From: Heterobasidion occidentale
Taxonomy: Eukaryota > Basidiomycota > Agaricomycetes > Russulales > Bondarzewiaceae
Assembly (NCBI GenBank): GCA_039111635.1
Contig: JBCAQO010000004.1
Location: forward strand, 1,922,001 to 1,986,000
Length of the DNA stretch: 64,000 bases
Direction of reading: 5' to 3'
Part shown: piece after piece, positions 12,061-23,120 of the stretch
Layout of the letters: every line of letters begins with the position of its first letter
Numbering within the stretch: the stretch's first letter is position 1
Notes under the pieces: generated by a model
What the model was told of the DNA's origin: nothing
Seen by the model: only the letters and a program-made list of their open reading frames with translations
The model's database searches: none
Made by a program: the position numbers and the translations under genes

Positions 12061-13833
12061 ATGTCTGCCGTAGATGCATCTGTCGTTGAAAGACTGGAGA
12101 CGTATAGTGGGACCCCGCCGCCCTTCGGTCATGCTATGCACAAGTATTTCGGGTTCGACCCTAAATATGTCAATCTGAACCATGGTGCGCGCGGTATGAT
12201 CTAGGATAGGGCATACTGAAATGGAGACCACCGCGTCTTACCAGGGTCCTATGGATCTCTCCCCCTTCCGGTGGCCGCCTACTGCGAAAAAATCGGCCGT
12301 CAGATCGAGGCGAGCCCCGATAGGTTCATGCGCGTCGAGCTTGCATCATATATACGCCCGCTCAGGGCTCGCATTGCCAAACTCGTCGGTGCTGAGAGGG
12401 ACGAGATCGTATTAGTCCCGAATGCATCGCACGGTGTCAGCACCGTCCTCTGGAATATTGAATGGCACGAGCAGGACATCCTCGTTGGTAGTTGGTATCA
12501 CTTCATTCCCTCTGTTCAGCCTCCCTGCTTGCTTCAATCGCAGAGATCAACCTGCTGACCGTCATCTGATCAGCCTCCACGACCTACAACGCGGTTGAAA
12601 GGAACATCCGCTACCTGGGCGATATCCCTCCCCACCCCATAGTCCGAGAATTTCAACTCAACTGGCCTCTCACTCATTCGGCGATTGTGGACGCGTTCCG
12701 CGCGCACATACAGGCCCTGAAGGCCACACAGAAGTACGACGGCTCCGGACCGAAGCCAAAGATCGTCGCAGTCATAGACGGGATCGTCGCCAATCCCGGC
12801 GTTGCCTACCCCTGGCAGGAGCTGACGAAAATATGTCGTGAGGAGGGCGTTTGGAGTGTCGTCGATGCGGCCCATTGCATTGGACAAGAGGTCGACTTGA
12901 ACTTGAGCGAAGTCAAGCCGGATTTCTGGGTTTCGGTAGGCCATCTATATTCTACGAGAACCTTCGCTGCTGACGCACATGTCGAAGAACTGTCACAAAT
13001 GGCTGTATGCAAAGCGCGGCTGCGCCGTGCTGTATGTCCCCAAGCGGTAATTCATCACTCCTGCCTCTCTTATGATTTGCTTCAAAGCTCAGACCGATAT
13101 TCTCCAGGAACCAGCATATCATCAAGTCTGCCTTCCCAACCCCGCATGCCTATGTCTCTCCTGCCGACCCTGAGGGCGGCCCTGAGGCGCCCAATTTTAT
13201 CGAACAATTCGGTTGTAAGACATAGAGCGAGTCATGACTGTAATTACCTCTCTTACTCAGTTCAGCCGTAGGGACGGGAACACGGGACTACGCCCCATAC
13301 CTTAGCGTCGACGAAGGTATGTACAACTATCATAGACTGCCACACTTATCTCAACACGATGCCATCTATCAGCGCTGAACTTCCGTGAATGGCTTGGCGG
13401 TGAGAAGAAAATCAACGACTACTGTCACTCGCTAGCGCTCGAAGGCGGCAAACGCCTCGCGGAAGTCATGGGCACGCACGTGCTCGACGAGACGGGCGAG
13501 CTCACGCTGAACATGACCAACGTGGAACTTCCGCTCTCCGCCAACGTGCCCAACGACGGCGCGGTCAATGCTTATTTCCAGAAGAAGCTCCTCGTCGAGT
13601 GGAACACCTACGCGGCCCACTTCTTCCATAATGGAAAATGGTACCTGCGCGCCAGCGCAGATTTGGAACGAGGTGCGTGAAGCTGTGGTCTTTGCCTTCG
13701 CCGATGTGCAGAACTTGAACGTGTTGCATTGCGTGGTCAGATCTCGGACTTCGAATATCTTGGAAAGGCTTTCAAGGCTGTGTGCGCAGAACTTGAAGCG
13801 AGCTATGCAAATGGTCCAGGGTTGAAGAACTGA
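12061..13833 (+). CDS. Class V aminotransferase-fold PLP enzyme (isopenicillin-N epimerase / Egt2-like)
   Basis: A PLP-dependent enzyme of fold type I. Exons splice to MSAVDASVVERLETYSG, then YVNLNHGSYGSLPLPV, the N-terminal glycine-rich segment of the isopenicillin-N epimerase-like group. ILVPNASHGVSTVLWN-type residues, the PLP-ring Asp in VVDAAHCIGQ and the Schiff-base Lys in NCHKWLYAKRGCAVLYVP are visible. The C-terminal domain runs FREWLGGEKKINDYCH to ASYANGPGLKN before the TGA at 13831-13833. All junctions tested keep phase. Relatives include bacterial cefD, cysteine desulfurases and the fungal hercynylcysteine sulfoxide lyase Egt2 of ergothioneine synthesis. The last is an attractive option but cannot be proved from the sequence. 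No biosynthetic partner gene is adjacent. Confidence 0.85.
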
Positions 13834-14320
13834 CAATTTAACGGAATCGAAGAACGTAGTGATAATTAAAATAAACTCACCGAAGAGAACGTGTCTGTAC
13901 TGTCTGTTCATGCCGATATACTGCCGATATCTATATATCTGTCTGAAGGTTACCAGTTACCTTTGTTCATCCTGCTTCGATAGTCCCTGGAGCACATATG
14001 GCACAGAGCCTTCCGCGTGAAGGCTGTAATGAATCGGCGTTCCCATGGCGGATGAACTGCGCATTCACGCGCGTAGTACTGATCAACAAGCGACCAGCCT
14101 CCGAACAATCTGCTAAATTACCGTGGCAGCGTCGCATGCGTTGTCACATTACATCTCACCGTCGTAGCGATCAATACAACCGCAGCTACAACCGTGATCA
14201 CACCCCTATTATGTTAGACATACCAGCTCTCCACAAGAATGGGGCCAACCTCTCATGCTACAATAACGGTCCCAAACTCGTCCCTATAGACCAGCCACGA
14301 ATCTCCCGCACGCGAAGCAC
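13834..14320. other. Convergent intergenic spacer
   Basis: 487 bp between the stop codons of the PLP enzyme (+) and the polytopic membrane protein (-). No gene or repeat was recognised. Confidence 0.5.
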
Positions 14321-16474
14321 TTAGAATGGCTCACTGGGGGCCACCTTATCCACCTTCACTTTCAGGGGAGCCCTCGGTCTCTCTCTGTGCGGCACAGAGA
14401 TCGTGATACCGCTATGCTTCTCTGCGCCGAGCGTCAAGAAACTTGTGCCCGCATCTGTCTTATCTGAGCTGTAGGACAGGTTGCTCATGCCAGTGAGTGT
14501 TGCTCGTTTCGGGCGTGAGATGGTGTCGTCAACAAGGACGGAGAAGCGAGGGATGTTTCCCTCGGCGGCTTCGGGGTCGTTTGTGAATGAGGCCGGGGTG
14601 AAGTTGTCGTCTGCGAGAGCCTCGAGTACAATGACTGTATGGGCGAAGCCAAAATCAGTAACCGATTGAGCGCCTTTATTGAGGACTAATCAAGACCTAC
14701 GGTAGTGAGCTAGTCCCTTGCCAAAGTTGAGTCTGCAGAGGGCACCGAGGATAGATGTGGCAACTAAGAAGATATACGAGGTCACCGTCATGGTCGCGAA
14801 GAACGGCCAGGTGTTGAACACAAAACGATACAGGGGGCTAAAGAACATGAGTGTCCAGATGACAGTGACAAAGATGCCAGCGCCCAAGAACATCCAGAAT
14901 ACCGGCCGATATTCTCGACGAATAGATAGCCATCCCTAAGATCGACAAGTTCAACCCGCGAAAAATGTTAGAGATACATCAGCGCTCACAAAGACAACCC
15001 AGAACACCTCTAGCTATGCAATTCATCAGTGTGACAAGTTCAATCGCTAACATGACTGATAACTTACGATAACAGAGAAAATAAACGCGGCCATGTACAA
15101 TTTGAGATGGTGGGCAGCCTCACTGATCGCATCTTCAGTGAGCTTGTTGATCCACAGCCCTGTAGCCGCGATGGTGAAGAACGCCGCCAGTTGCAGCGTC
15201 ATGACGAAAAAAAGGTAGAGTTTGTGCATGCGATTGATTTTAGCAGGAGCTCCCACGCTGTTGAACGACTGGCGCGCGAATCGCTAGCGAACCAACTACG
15301 TCAATGATGTTGCAGCAGATGCCTGATTAGATGCTTACTCGATATATCTTGAATGAGAGCAACAGCATCACCATCAGCGTAACACCGTTACCCACAATGG
15401 CGGGGATCTGCGGATGGGACGAAGTTTAGAGAGGAACCATCGCTCATTGTAGAGTACGCGTACTGTGTGTCTCAGGCGGTCGTCCCACCAACCGCCAAGA
15501 ACGTCAACCCCAGCACAGGCGCCAGTTACAACGAATTCCATGTACTCATTCCTAACTTTGAGATAGCTGTGCACATTGAAGCCTGCCCATGCTGTAGCCA
15601 GGACGTGACTGGCCAGTGCCGCGATTCTTAAACAAACAAGAACGGTCGTCAGGACCGCGGAAAATGAAGTAAGGTAGACCGTGGAATAGACCGACAAATG
15701 AGGAATGGAATCGGAAAGAATCTGGAGACGCTGCATGTGAGTTATCCACATGTTTCCAGACCAAGGAGCATGCATACGGCTGTCATAGACATGATCAATA
15801 GCCAGACTTGAAAGAAGATCGTGGCTAAGTCTTCTCGTTTTGCGTCCCGGAAGCTTCACCCTAAATGAGTAAGATCCAGCGACTGAACAGAATGCAGTGC
15901 CTACATGTCCAATAACCAAGTCATTGATTGAGCGCACTGATCGGAAAGAAATGGTAGAGCTTCGGTCTGATTTGACGCTGCCAAGACTGGAATTGTCGAC
16001 AAAATCTAGTGTGCGTCCGACGTCATAGATCCACACCAGCATGAAAAAAAAGAACTGGCACTCACTATATCCTCAGACAACTGAGGAGAAAGTATCCTGA
16101 TGGATTCATTCAGGTCCCCTGTTCCAGATATCACTGTACAAATTTTCCCTTGGGAGGATACCAGGTCACTGCAGCGCTGTAAGACACCGTCCAAAATGAT
16201 AGGCAGGCCTGGGAGAATCTTATGTTGTTCAATGATTTCTTCGACGACCGTAACGCCTTCCATGTCATCCATAAGGGTCATGGAATGGAGTACAATCAGA
16301 CCTATGAAGTATGCCAAGGCGACAAAGAAATAGCATGCGATGAATCGACACAAGAAAAGGCGGAGGCGCTAATTTTCGATGATGGAGAGGCCGAGATGCG
16401 ATCAGGAGAGGCTGATCTGTCTGAACGTTGTCCAACTCACGAGCTGCTCCACCTTGTACTTCACTAATGACCAT
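14321..16474 (-). CDS. Agaricomycete-type polytopic membrane protein of unknown function
   Basis: About a dozen exons encode a protein with a short N-terminus and a first membrane segment (FIACYFFVALAYFIGLIVL). A soluble lumenal-type loop follows, then a series of hydrophobic helices: VYLTSFSAVLTTVLVCLRIAAL-type sequence (~15650), LYLFFVMTLQLAAFFTIA (~15210), LKLYMAAFIFSVI (~15080) and FLGAGIFVTVIWTLMFF (~14880). The motif RLNFGKGLAHY and a Ser/Thr-rich cytosolic tail ending VDKVAPSEPF close the protein. From memory this architecture (helices, then a CRxNFGKGL motif, then a disordered tail) recurs in many Agaricomycete genomes without assigned function. The start at 16474 is the first ATG in frame with the membrane segment after splicing; an upstream exon cannot be excluded. 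Confidence 0.7.
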
Positions 16475-17617
16475 GCTCCCATATTGCGGGGAGGAATACA
16501 CGCTGCGATTTACAAAATGATCGTGGAATCCGCGCGCGCTGCGGGACGATGCGACAGGAATTGAAAGATGGACAGAAATGTCGGCACCGCCGACCAGAAC
16601 CACTAGGGCTCGGTCTTAGACCTGCTAGATAGGAATGAAAAGGAGAGGAAAGGCGGGGTCGACACAAGGTCGAGGTTGAAGCTCGAGTTCGAACATTCTC
16701 CGTTACTTTTGTTTACTTGGCATGCAGCCTTCGCCATGGATACGTGGCTATAGTATCCACAGGCGCCGGTTGCACCTGCGGGTCGCGGCCACCATTGCTA
16801 GAGATCCAGAAAATGGCTAGATCGAAGAAAGTTCTCAGGCAGGCAAGGCCCGCGACCGAGTGTGTCGCTGTGCTGTGTATGGTTCTGGAACCTGTTACTG
16901 TAACGACACATGTAACGACGTCGCTATAACCAGCGGCGCTGAAAAATCACGGGCGCTCGCGGACGCTTGAAGCTCCAGTCTCCGTGGCTGACCTTACACA
17001 GAAGACAGTCGTTCTGTGTATAAGTTGAAGCTGAGCTTGGAGCCGGCCCCCCATCCACAGAAACTCTCATCAAGTGGATATGACAATAGTTTCGGGGCAT
17101 GCAGGTCGTGTAATATACATAACAGGGAGTTGAGACGATGCAGAGAAGCTAAGTATGTTTGTATTGATAAAATCTATCGGTACAGGCATTTCACCCCACT
17201 TCTCAGGACACCGAGATCGACGTGTTTGAAATGTCTCGATGACGTTCGATCTTGTTGAACGTGGTCAAATTTGATCATTGAAACTGTTCAAGTGTTCAAC
17301 GTTCAACGTTCAACGAAGCCTTGAGGTTTCTGCAGGTCCTTGCTGGATGCGTAGAGATCCTGCGAAGCCAACCAGATACATGTGGTTTCCGAAAGGCTTG
17401 GCCGAATTGGTCTACGGAGTGCCGGGTCGTCCATGATCTCCACTCCAGGTTGTACTGGATTTACCTAGACGAAATGACCCTCCTCGATCCAGTCACGATA
17501 TATTTAGACAGTCCGCACAGATCATAGAACTTTCATCTCGGGCCTGACTGATGATGAAGAGAAAGAGTAGCAGCCGGAATTTCTTTTGTGAGAGCTATAA
17601 AATTCAAATTACACATC
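16475..17617. other. Intergenic region without a supported gene
   Basis: About 1.1 kb between the membrane-protein start and tRNA-Lys. It contains a short 7-bp tandem repeat at 17294-17314. Short frames on either strand show no recognisable domain. Confidence 0.5.
17294..17314 (+). repeat. Three tandem copies of GTTCAAC
   Basis: The heptamer GTTCAAC occurs three times without interruption and is preceded by a partial copy (GTTCAAG). It is too short to assign a role. Confidence 0.75.
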
Positions 17618-17700
17618 GCCCGCCTAGCTCAATCGGATAGAGCGTCAGACTCTTATAGGCGGGTATCTGAAGGCTGCGAGTTCGACCCTCGCGGTGGGCT
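17618..17700 (+). tRNA. tRNA-Lys(CTT) with 9-nt intron
   Basis: A full cloverleaf can be drawn. Acceptor GCCCGCC pairs with GGTGGGC, plus discriminator T. The D arm is GCTC..GAGC, the anticodon stem TCAGA/TCTGA and the T arm GCGAG-TTCGACC-CTCGC. The loop reads CTCTTA-[TAGGCGGGT]-A, so the anticodon CTT is at 17652-17654 and a 9-nt intron (17656-17664) follows position 37, the canonical site for nuclear tRNA introns. Internal A and B boxes coincide with the D and T arms. An eight-T run follows. Confidence 0.93.
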
Positions 17701-17708
17701 AGAGTATC

Positions 17709-17716
17709 TTTTTTTT
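17709..17716 (+). terminator. RNA polymerase III terminator of tRNA-Lys
   Basis: A run of eight T residues starts 9 bp after the tRNA 3' end, as expected for Pol III termination. Confidence 0.85.
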
Positions 17717-18307
17717 GTCTATCAGTGTTCGTATGTCGCGTTTCATTAGTCTTCAAGGCTCCTCCGAGAACTACGACAGGATAAGGCATGCTGTCATGCA
17801 TGTGTCGGTGCTCGGAGACCACATATCACAATCTGCAGGTCTACACGTGAAAGGGTTGCCCTTCCAAGCAGATATAGTATTTGATCAGCCGTATCGTATG
17901 AGCCTCGTGTGCCAGCCTGAGGACGCGCAAGCAAGCACGATAAATTATAAAAAGTAGCAAGGGCTATAAAAAGAGTATAGACACCGTAAACCTGCATTGA
18001 ACAGAAGGTCCTACTGAACATTCGAACGTAACGGGGAGCTATAAGAAGATGTGAAAGTCGATGCCGGATCGTGAAGACGTGAACATGCGGGTTGAGAAAG
18101 AAGGAATGGCATGGACAAGTCGGGATATAGGCACAACACGTGATGGTCGCGAGTCAAGTAGCAGGGTCGGAGTAACACGGGGAGAGGGGGAGGGACCAGC
18201 AGTGCAAAAAGATGGTGGTGAGAGGCTTGAACCGGAAGCGACTGGGGCGGACAAGGTGCGTGACGGATGTGAGACAAAGTTAAAGAGGCCAGAGAAGATC
18301 CACCCCG
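17717..18307. other. Intergenic region
   Basis: About 590 bp between the tRNA-Lys terminator and the 3' end of the single-pass membrane protein gene. The part near 18060-18300 is purine-rich and probably belongs to the 3' UTR of that gene. No gene was seen. Confidence 0.4.
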
Positions 18308-19618
18308 TTAGACAGCCTTGGGGGACGGCGGCATGGGGAATGCGCTCATTGTCTCGTTGTCGGCAGTCAAAAGCTCCGAGTTGATGGACGGCTGCATCGA
18401 CACCCTGCTCGCCATGTCCCTCTCTGGGGTAGGGGACAGCGTTTCGGGGATGTCCAACGCAGCGATGAGTGACTGCATTGCCTGTTCGTGACCGTCGCTC
18501 GTGGTCGAGATTGATCGTGACTTGATAGAAGAGCGGCGGTTACGTCCCTTGACAGTGTATGTGTCTGAGAATGGATTGTGCGTGACGCCAGGCTGCGCAT
18601 TGAAGAAGGGATTGGCCGCGCTCTTCCTATGCTCAACTTCATCGGCGAACGGATTCTTGCTTTCATCATCCTGTGGGGCCGGAGTGTCGGTGATATCCAT
18701 GGTCAGCACCTCCGCGGATTCCCAACGGTGCAGTGCAGAAGAGGTAGCCTGGGGCGTCTGCCTTGCCATTACTGTGGTTGGAGATGTCGCTACTACAGCG
18801 GTATCCGACATGCGCACGGATCTCATTGATAGGAAAGAGTCATCCCCTACCGTCTCTCCGTCCCAAGAGATGACAGGCGCCCCATCAATCCGACCCATAA
18901 AGGGCCGCTCAGGGGCTTTAGCGAACTCTTCCGCTAAATCAGGATGATATGTGGCGAAGTTCGGCATAGTAGACATGTCAAAGTCGTTGTGACCCTTCTC
19001 GTCCGACGCAGAGCGCATGCTGGGCGTTTTGTGAAACATGGAGAATTTGTCGCTCTCAACAGAGTGGTCTCCAGCCTTCTCGGCCGCATGATGCATGCCA
19101 TCCCACCTATCGTCATCGTCACCTAATTTGCTCCAAGGCTCTAAGCGAGACCGGCGACGGTCATCCTCCCCGCGGGCATTATGGGGCGATGATGCCGAGG
19201 GGCCACCTTGTGCTCGCCGGCTAGATGTTGGGGCCGTTCTCTTGAGGATCCAGACGACGAATAAGACAAGGACAGCAAGCCCGGCGAATGCGCCGACACA
19301 GATGCCAATAACGGTGCTCATGGATATAGAGGAGCTACCGGACGAGGCGGCACCGGCGGCAACGGCGGAAGATGAAGGAGAAGGAGAGATGGCGGCACTC
19401 GGGGTTGAACTGACGGTTATGGCCCCCGATGCAGTGGCTATGAGGTTGAAAGAAGCGGACACTGCCTCCGCCGACTGACTAGCAAGGAGGAGGCTGCCAG
19501 TGGCGATGACGGGGGTTGCAGCAGCGGTAGTCGCCGAGCCAATGCCGGCTGCAGATGCGACTGAGAGGGGGTCATCCGACGACTGACGTTTGACGTGGTG
19601 GTTCCGTGCAATATGCAT
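18308..19618 (-). CDS. Single-pass membrane protein with Ser/Thr/Ala-rich ectodomain
   Basis: A single open frame of 436 codons. Residues 1-105 are Ser/Thr/Ala rich and of low complexity, typical of a heavily O-mannosylated ectodomain. One membrane helix follows at about 106-130 (STVIGICVGAFAGLAVLVLF), then the basic stop-transfer WILKRT and a ~300-residue disordered cytosolic tail with many Ser/Pro and acidic stretches, ending PMPPSPKAV. The layout resembles fungal wall-stress sensors (Mid2/Wsc style), but there is no WSC domain and no clear cleavable signal peptide at the first ATG. Either an upstream signal exon is missing or the helix works as a reverse signal anchor. Function is unknown. 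Confidence 0.75.
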   Translation of the reverse strand: MHIARNHHVKRQSSDDPLSVASAAGIGSATTAAATPVIATGSLLLASQSAEAVSASFNLIATASGAITVSSTPSAAISPSPSSSAVAAGAASSGSSSISMSTVIGICVGAFAGLAVLVLFVVWILKRTAPTSSRRAQGGPSASSPHNARGEDDRRRSRLEPWSKLGDDDDRWDGMHHAAEKAGDHSVESDKFSMFHKTPSMRSASDEKGHNDFDMSTMPNFATYHPDLAEEFAKAPERPFMGRIDGAPVISWDGETVGDDSFLSMRSVRMSDTAVVATSPTTVMARQTPQATSSALHRWESAEVLTMDITDTPAPQDDESKNPFADEVEHRKSAANPFFNAQPGVTHNPFSDTYTVKGRNRRSSIKSRSISTTSDGHEQAMQSLIAALDIPETLSPTPERDMASRVSMQPSINSELLTADNETMSAFPMPPSPKAV

Positions 19619-20608
19619 CTGGGCGGGAATGGTGGAGGGAGGAGGACGACAAATTCGTACAATGAGCGGGAGTGATCAACGAGTGTACAGAGACTGCCGG
19701 ACGTGCAGGCAGTTGCGAGATAAATAATGCGAGGCGAAAGATGACGGGGCGGGACTCTGCAAGCTGGTGGGGATAGCGTCACGATTCACCATCACGAACA
19801 CAAGATACAAGGACGGAAATGGTCAATAGACGGCAGAGAATTGAGATGATGCAAACGTACTAATCACGGGAACGATGACATTCAACGACCAGCAAGAAGC
19901 GGCGAAAGAGGGTAGCAACGACAGCACTAGTCGGCCAACACCGTCGGAATTTTGTGTTCTATTGTCGACAGTGAGGACGACCTGGCTGGTATTTGGCCAC
20001 CCAAACACTGCGGAGCAGGGCCGCCGAGGGCCGCCGCTCCCAAATTAGATCACCGAAACACGTGCCCGCATAGCAACAGCGGCTGGAAGTCGCCGTCGTC
20101 ATGCTCGTTCAGCGTCTCTGCCGTCTTTCAGGCCTCAAGCTCTGCGTACTCAAATGCCGAAAGCTTTCCAATGCTCTCATCGACTCCTATGTCTCCCCTT
20201 TCTGATTTTTCTTAGCCTTGCAGCTTGTTGACTTAGCCACACATAAAGCATCTGACGTATTCCGAGTTAATTTACTTTTACACCCGAAACGATCAACAGG
20301 AGGAGTAGGCGGACAGTTCATCATGATGAGTGATGGAGGTGAATATCAGGAGCCTGCATATATCCGGCCTTTTTGATCTGCAGGCGGCATGTTTGATTGA
20401 TGCACTCAGGGGCAACTCCGACGACGCATATTTTGCTTCCGTGCCTGCAGGCTTGCTGCAAAGAGGTTGACTTCAACATACACGACTAGATACAAAGACA
20501 GTTTAATTATAACTACAATGCTTTGCTAAAAAGGTCTTCCATCGGTAGACATTTCGGATCTCGAGCCTCGTTGCCGTGCCGTTACATTCCACCCTACATC
20601 TCAACGCC
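19619..20608. other. Intergenic region without a supported gene
   Basis: About 990 bp between the membrane-protein start and the 3' end of the epimerase gene, both on the minus strand. It holds the membrane-protein promoter. No domain was recognised in the short frames. Confidence 0.45.
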
Positions 20609-22127
20609 TCACTGTCGGTTTACAATAGCCTCTACTTCAGGCTGTACGCTCTCTAACAAGTCCTTGGTCGTCTTGACCGGCTTCCATCCAAGCGCCCTCC
20701 CCTGTTCAGCGCGTGCGCGAGAGTTTGTGCCGAGGTAGGCGTTCTGCACAAAGTAACAGAATATTCAGGACAATTCAGCGACAGGAAAAACGTCCCGACG
20801 CACCCCAAAGTATTTGACCACTTCCTCTTCTGTGAATGTCGTCGGCTCAGCGGTTTTGGCTTTGCCAAGCCTGACCATAGCTTGCCCAATCGCTTTCGAG
20901 ATGTCAGCGAGGACGTGTTCGCCATTCTCGCCAAAGTAGAATCCTTCGCGGCCGTGTGCCGTCTTCGGGTCCGCGAGTGCCGCGTTGAAGATGACGACAA
21001 ACAAGTCCGCCACTGCCATTCCGACATCAGCAAGAGAAAGAAAGATGAGAGTCATCGGCAAGACATTCCGGCGAGAAGTCGCGTGCTGAAGTGCTCACCT
21101 TCTCCGATCTCAACATTCGGCCATAAATTCTTACCTTGGCCTACCATGCCTGCTTGGCCTCTGTCGAGACTGGCTCTGATAAGCGCGGGAATTTGAATGG
21201 AGTACGGGTTCTGGATCCCAAGATCTACGAGTGGCCCTTGTGCGATTCCATAGATCGTTGAAGGCACCACGATGAATGTGCGCACATAGCCTGATAAAGC
21301 GTAGACAATTACAAGACAGTCAACCCGTGCGGAGTCAAGGGGGTGTGAGAGGTGCAAACCTTCTTTATCCGCTTTGACAAGCTCCAGGTCCACGTTCCGA
21401 TGGAACGCCGTATCGGGTAGGGATTCAATCTCTTCCGGTCGGGAGTCATGGTAGATGGTATCCGTTGTCTTTTCACCGGCAGCTGTGTCGGTCAGAACAC
21501 CTGCATATCAAGTAAGCAAATATGCGGGAAAAGAAGTTGGGATCAACCGATGGGCACGGCTGACGGGTAGTTAGAGTGATGGACGGCTTACCAGTCCCCG
21601 ACTGAACGGCAGATGAGAAGCGATAAGGTCAAGACAAGACAAGAACATGACGTGGGAGGAGAGCATAATTACCGTGTGTATATAGATTGGCACCTCAGAA
21701 GTATCATCATACCTCTGCTTGATGCCGCTCAGGATCGCATTAGCCGCAGGGAGGTGATCCGCGGAGTCAGCCTAATAACCATTAACTCAACTTATGAAAA
21801 GTTGAAGGTATGCGACCTTGATTTACCGTGTGAATGACGACGTTCGCGGCGGAAGCTAATTCTCTGAGCTTGTCTGAGTCGTCTAAAGATGCCACGACTG
21901 CCTTGACCCCGATAGAATGCAGCTTCTTTGCTTTTTCCTCGTTCCTCACAAGTCCGGTGATTTGGAAAGTATCCGATTTGGGGTGATCGAGCAGACGCTG
22001 GAGGATAGAACCGCCAATGTAACCTGATTGAAAGCCGCAGAAGGTTCAGCTGGGCGGACCGGAAGGCATGCAAGACAGGCCCACCTGTGACACCTGTGAT
22101 GAAGATGTGAGTGGTTGTGGGTGCCAT
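20609..22127 (-). CDS. NAD(P)-dependent epimerase/reductase (extended SDR, NmrA/DFR-like)
   Basis: A Rossmann-fold oxidoreductase. The N-terminus MAPTTTHIFITGVTG followed, after an intron, by GYIGGSILQRLL matches the TGxxGxxG cofactor loop. Then come FQITGLVRNEEKAKKL, VVASLDDSDKLRELASAANVVIHTA and IYIHTSGTGVLTD. The substrate-side half includes VVPSTIYGIAQGPL and a long helix region ending KTTKDLLESVQPEVEAIVNRQ at the TGA (20609-20611). The classical YxxxK dyad is not evident; the HTSG segment and VPSTIYG align with atypical extended SDRs that fungi use in many pathways. About six exons; the junctions checked keep phase. Substrate unknown. The next gene upstream (Zn2Cys6 factor) is divergent, about 1 kb away. 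Confidence 0.85.
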
Positions 22128-23120
22128 TTCGGTAACTAGAAATTTCCTTGGCTTGTGTGTTCTGTGAGATATGAGAGCTGAAGGACGAGGGGAAGTATTC
22201 GACGCTATTTATCCAAAGTATGCGGTCGGTACAGTCATCCCTCTGTCATCCTTCCTGCTGCTACAGTAAGTTGTCGTCATCGAAGGATTGGTAAGCCCAT
22301 GGAAGGAATTGTCAGCTCACCTGAGAAAAAGTACAGGCCAGGACAAGACAGGCGTGCTATGTATGTATCATTGTCGCAGAGGGCAAGAAGGTGTGATTGT
22401 GCCAATCAGTTGATGCTCTAGCTTGCTCTAGTCGCAGCAGACGCTGAGCGCACATGAGGGTAGTCAGGATGCCCGACAAAGTACCTGGTTTACCCGACCT
22501 AGTCAGATGGCCTTCAAGGTTAACAGCATGTTGTAAGCCCATAGGCGCGAGTATGGATGTTTGAAGCCTCTCCTTCCCTGCATTGTGATTCGTGGGGTCG
22601 CACGATGATGCTTGATGGGCGCGGCAAAGTTGCGAACAGCTCCAAGAAGGGCAACGGATTGGCCAGAGCATTGGGCGGGATGTGTAGCGCCCGAGCGCTT
22701 AAGCGGTGGGGAATGTGCACAGATCCTCTCTACATAAAGATTTTTGATGGATTTTACCCTAAACGCAGCCAGAGATCGTCCACGTGATGGACATGCATGC
22801 TTGAGGTTTGCTTTGCATGCAGCTGAGCGTTGAGCGCTTGAGCGCTTGAGCGCTCGAACGCTGATGGGGCTGCGTGGATCTTCACGGTGAGACGATGCTA
22901 GTACTTATAGACAGAGGCAGTTTGACGCCCACGTCCGTTTCTTCTCGCTATCGCAACCCTGCCTCCAGCTTGTGCTTGCCTCCAAGCCCCTGCACGATTG
23001 ACACAGTTCGACAATACTGATTTAACGCCTGGTTCATCTCACAGTAGAGGCGACGGTCTCGAATTACTGTATATTGGCGATCAGTGATCTTACACTGCCC
23101 TGCTCACCCCAGTCAACGAA
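22128..23120. promoter_or_regulatory. Divergent intergenic region, epimerase / Zn2Cys6 factor
   Basis: 993 bp between two divergent start codons. It holds a TGAGCGCT tandem repeat (22824-22862). No coding sequence was recognised. Promoters of both genes are expected here. Confidence 0.45.
22824..22862 (+). repeat. Tandem TGAGCGCT repeat with palindromic core
   Basis: Successive units TGAGCGT, TGAGCGCT, TGAGCGCT, TGAGCGCT and a diverged CGAACGCT lie end to end about 260 bp upstream of the Zn2Cys6 gene. Each full unit contains the palindrome AGCGCT, so it could serve as clustered protein-binding sites. Confidence 0.7.
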
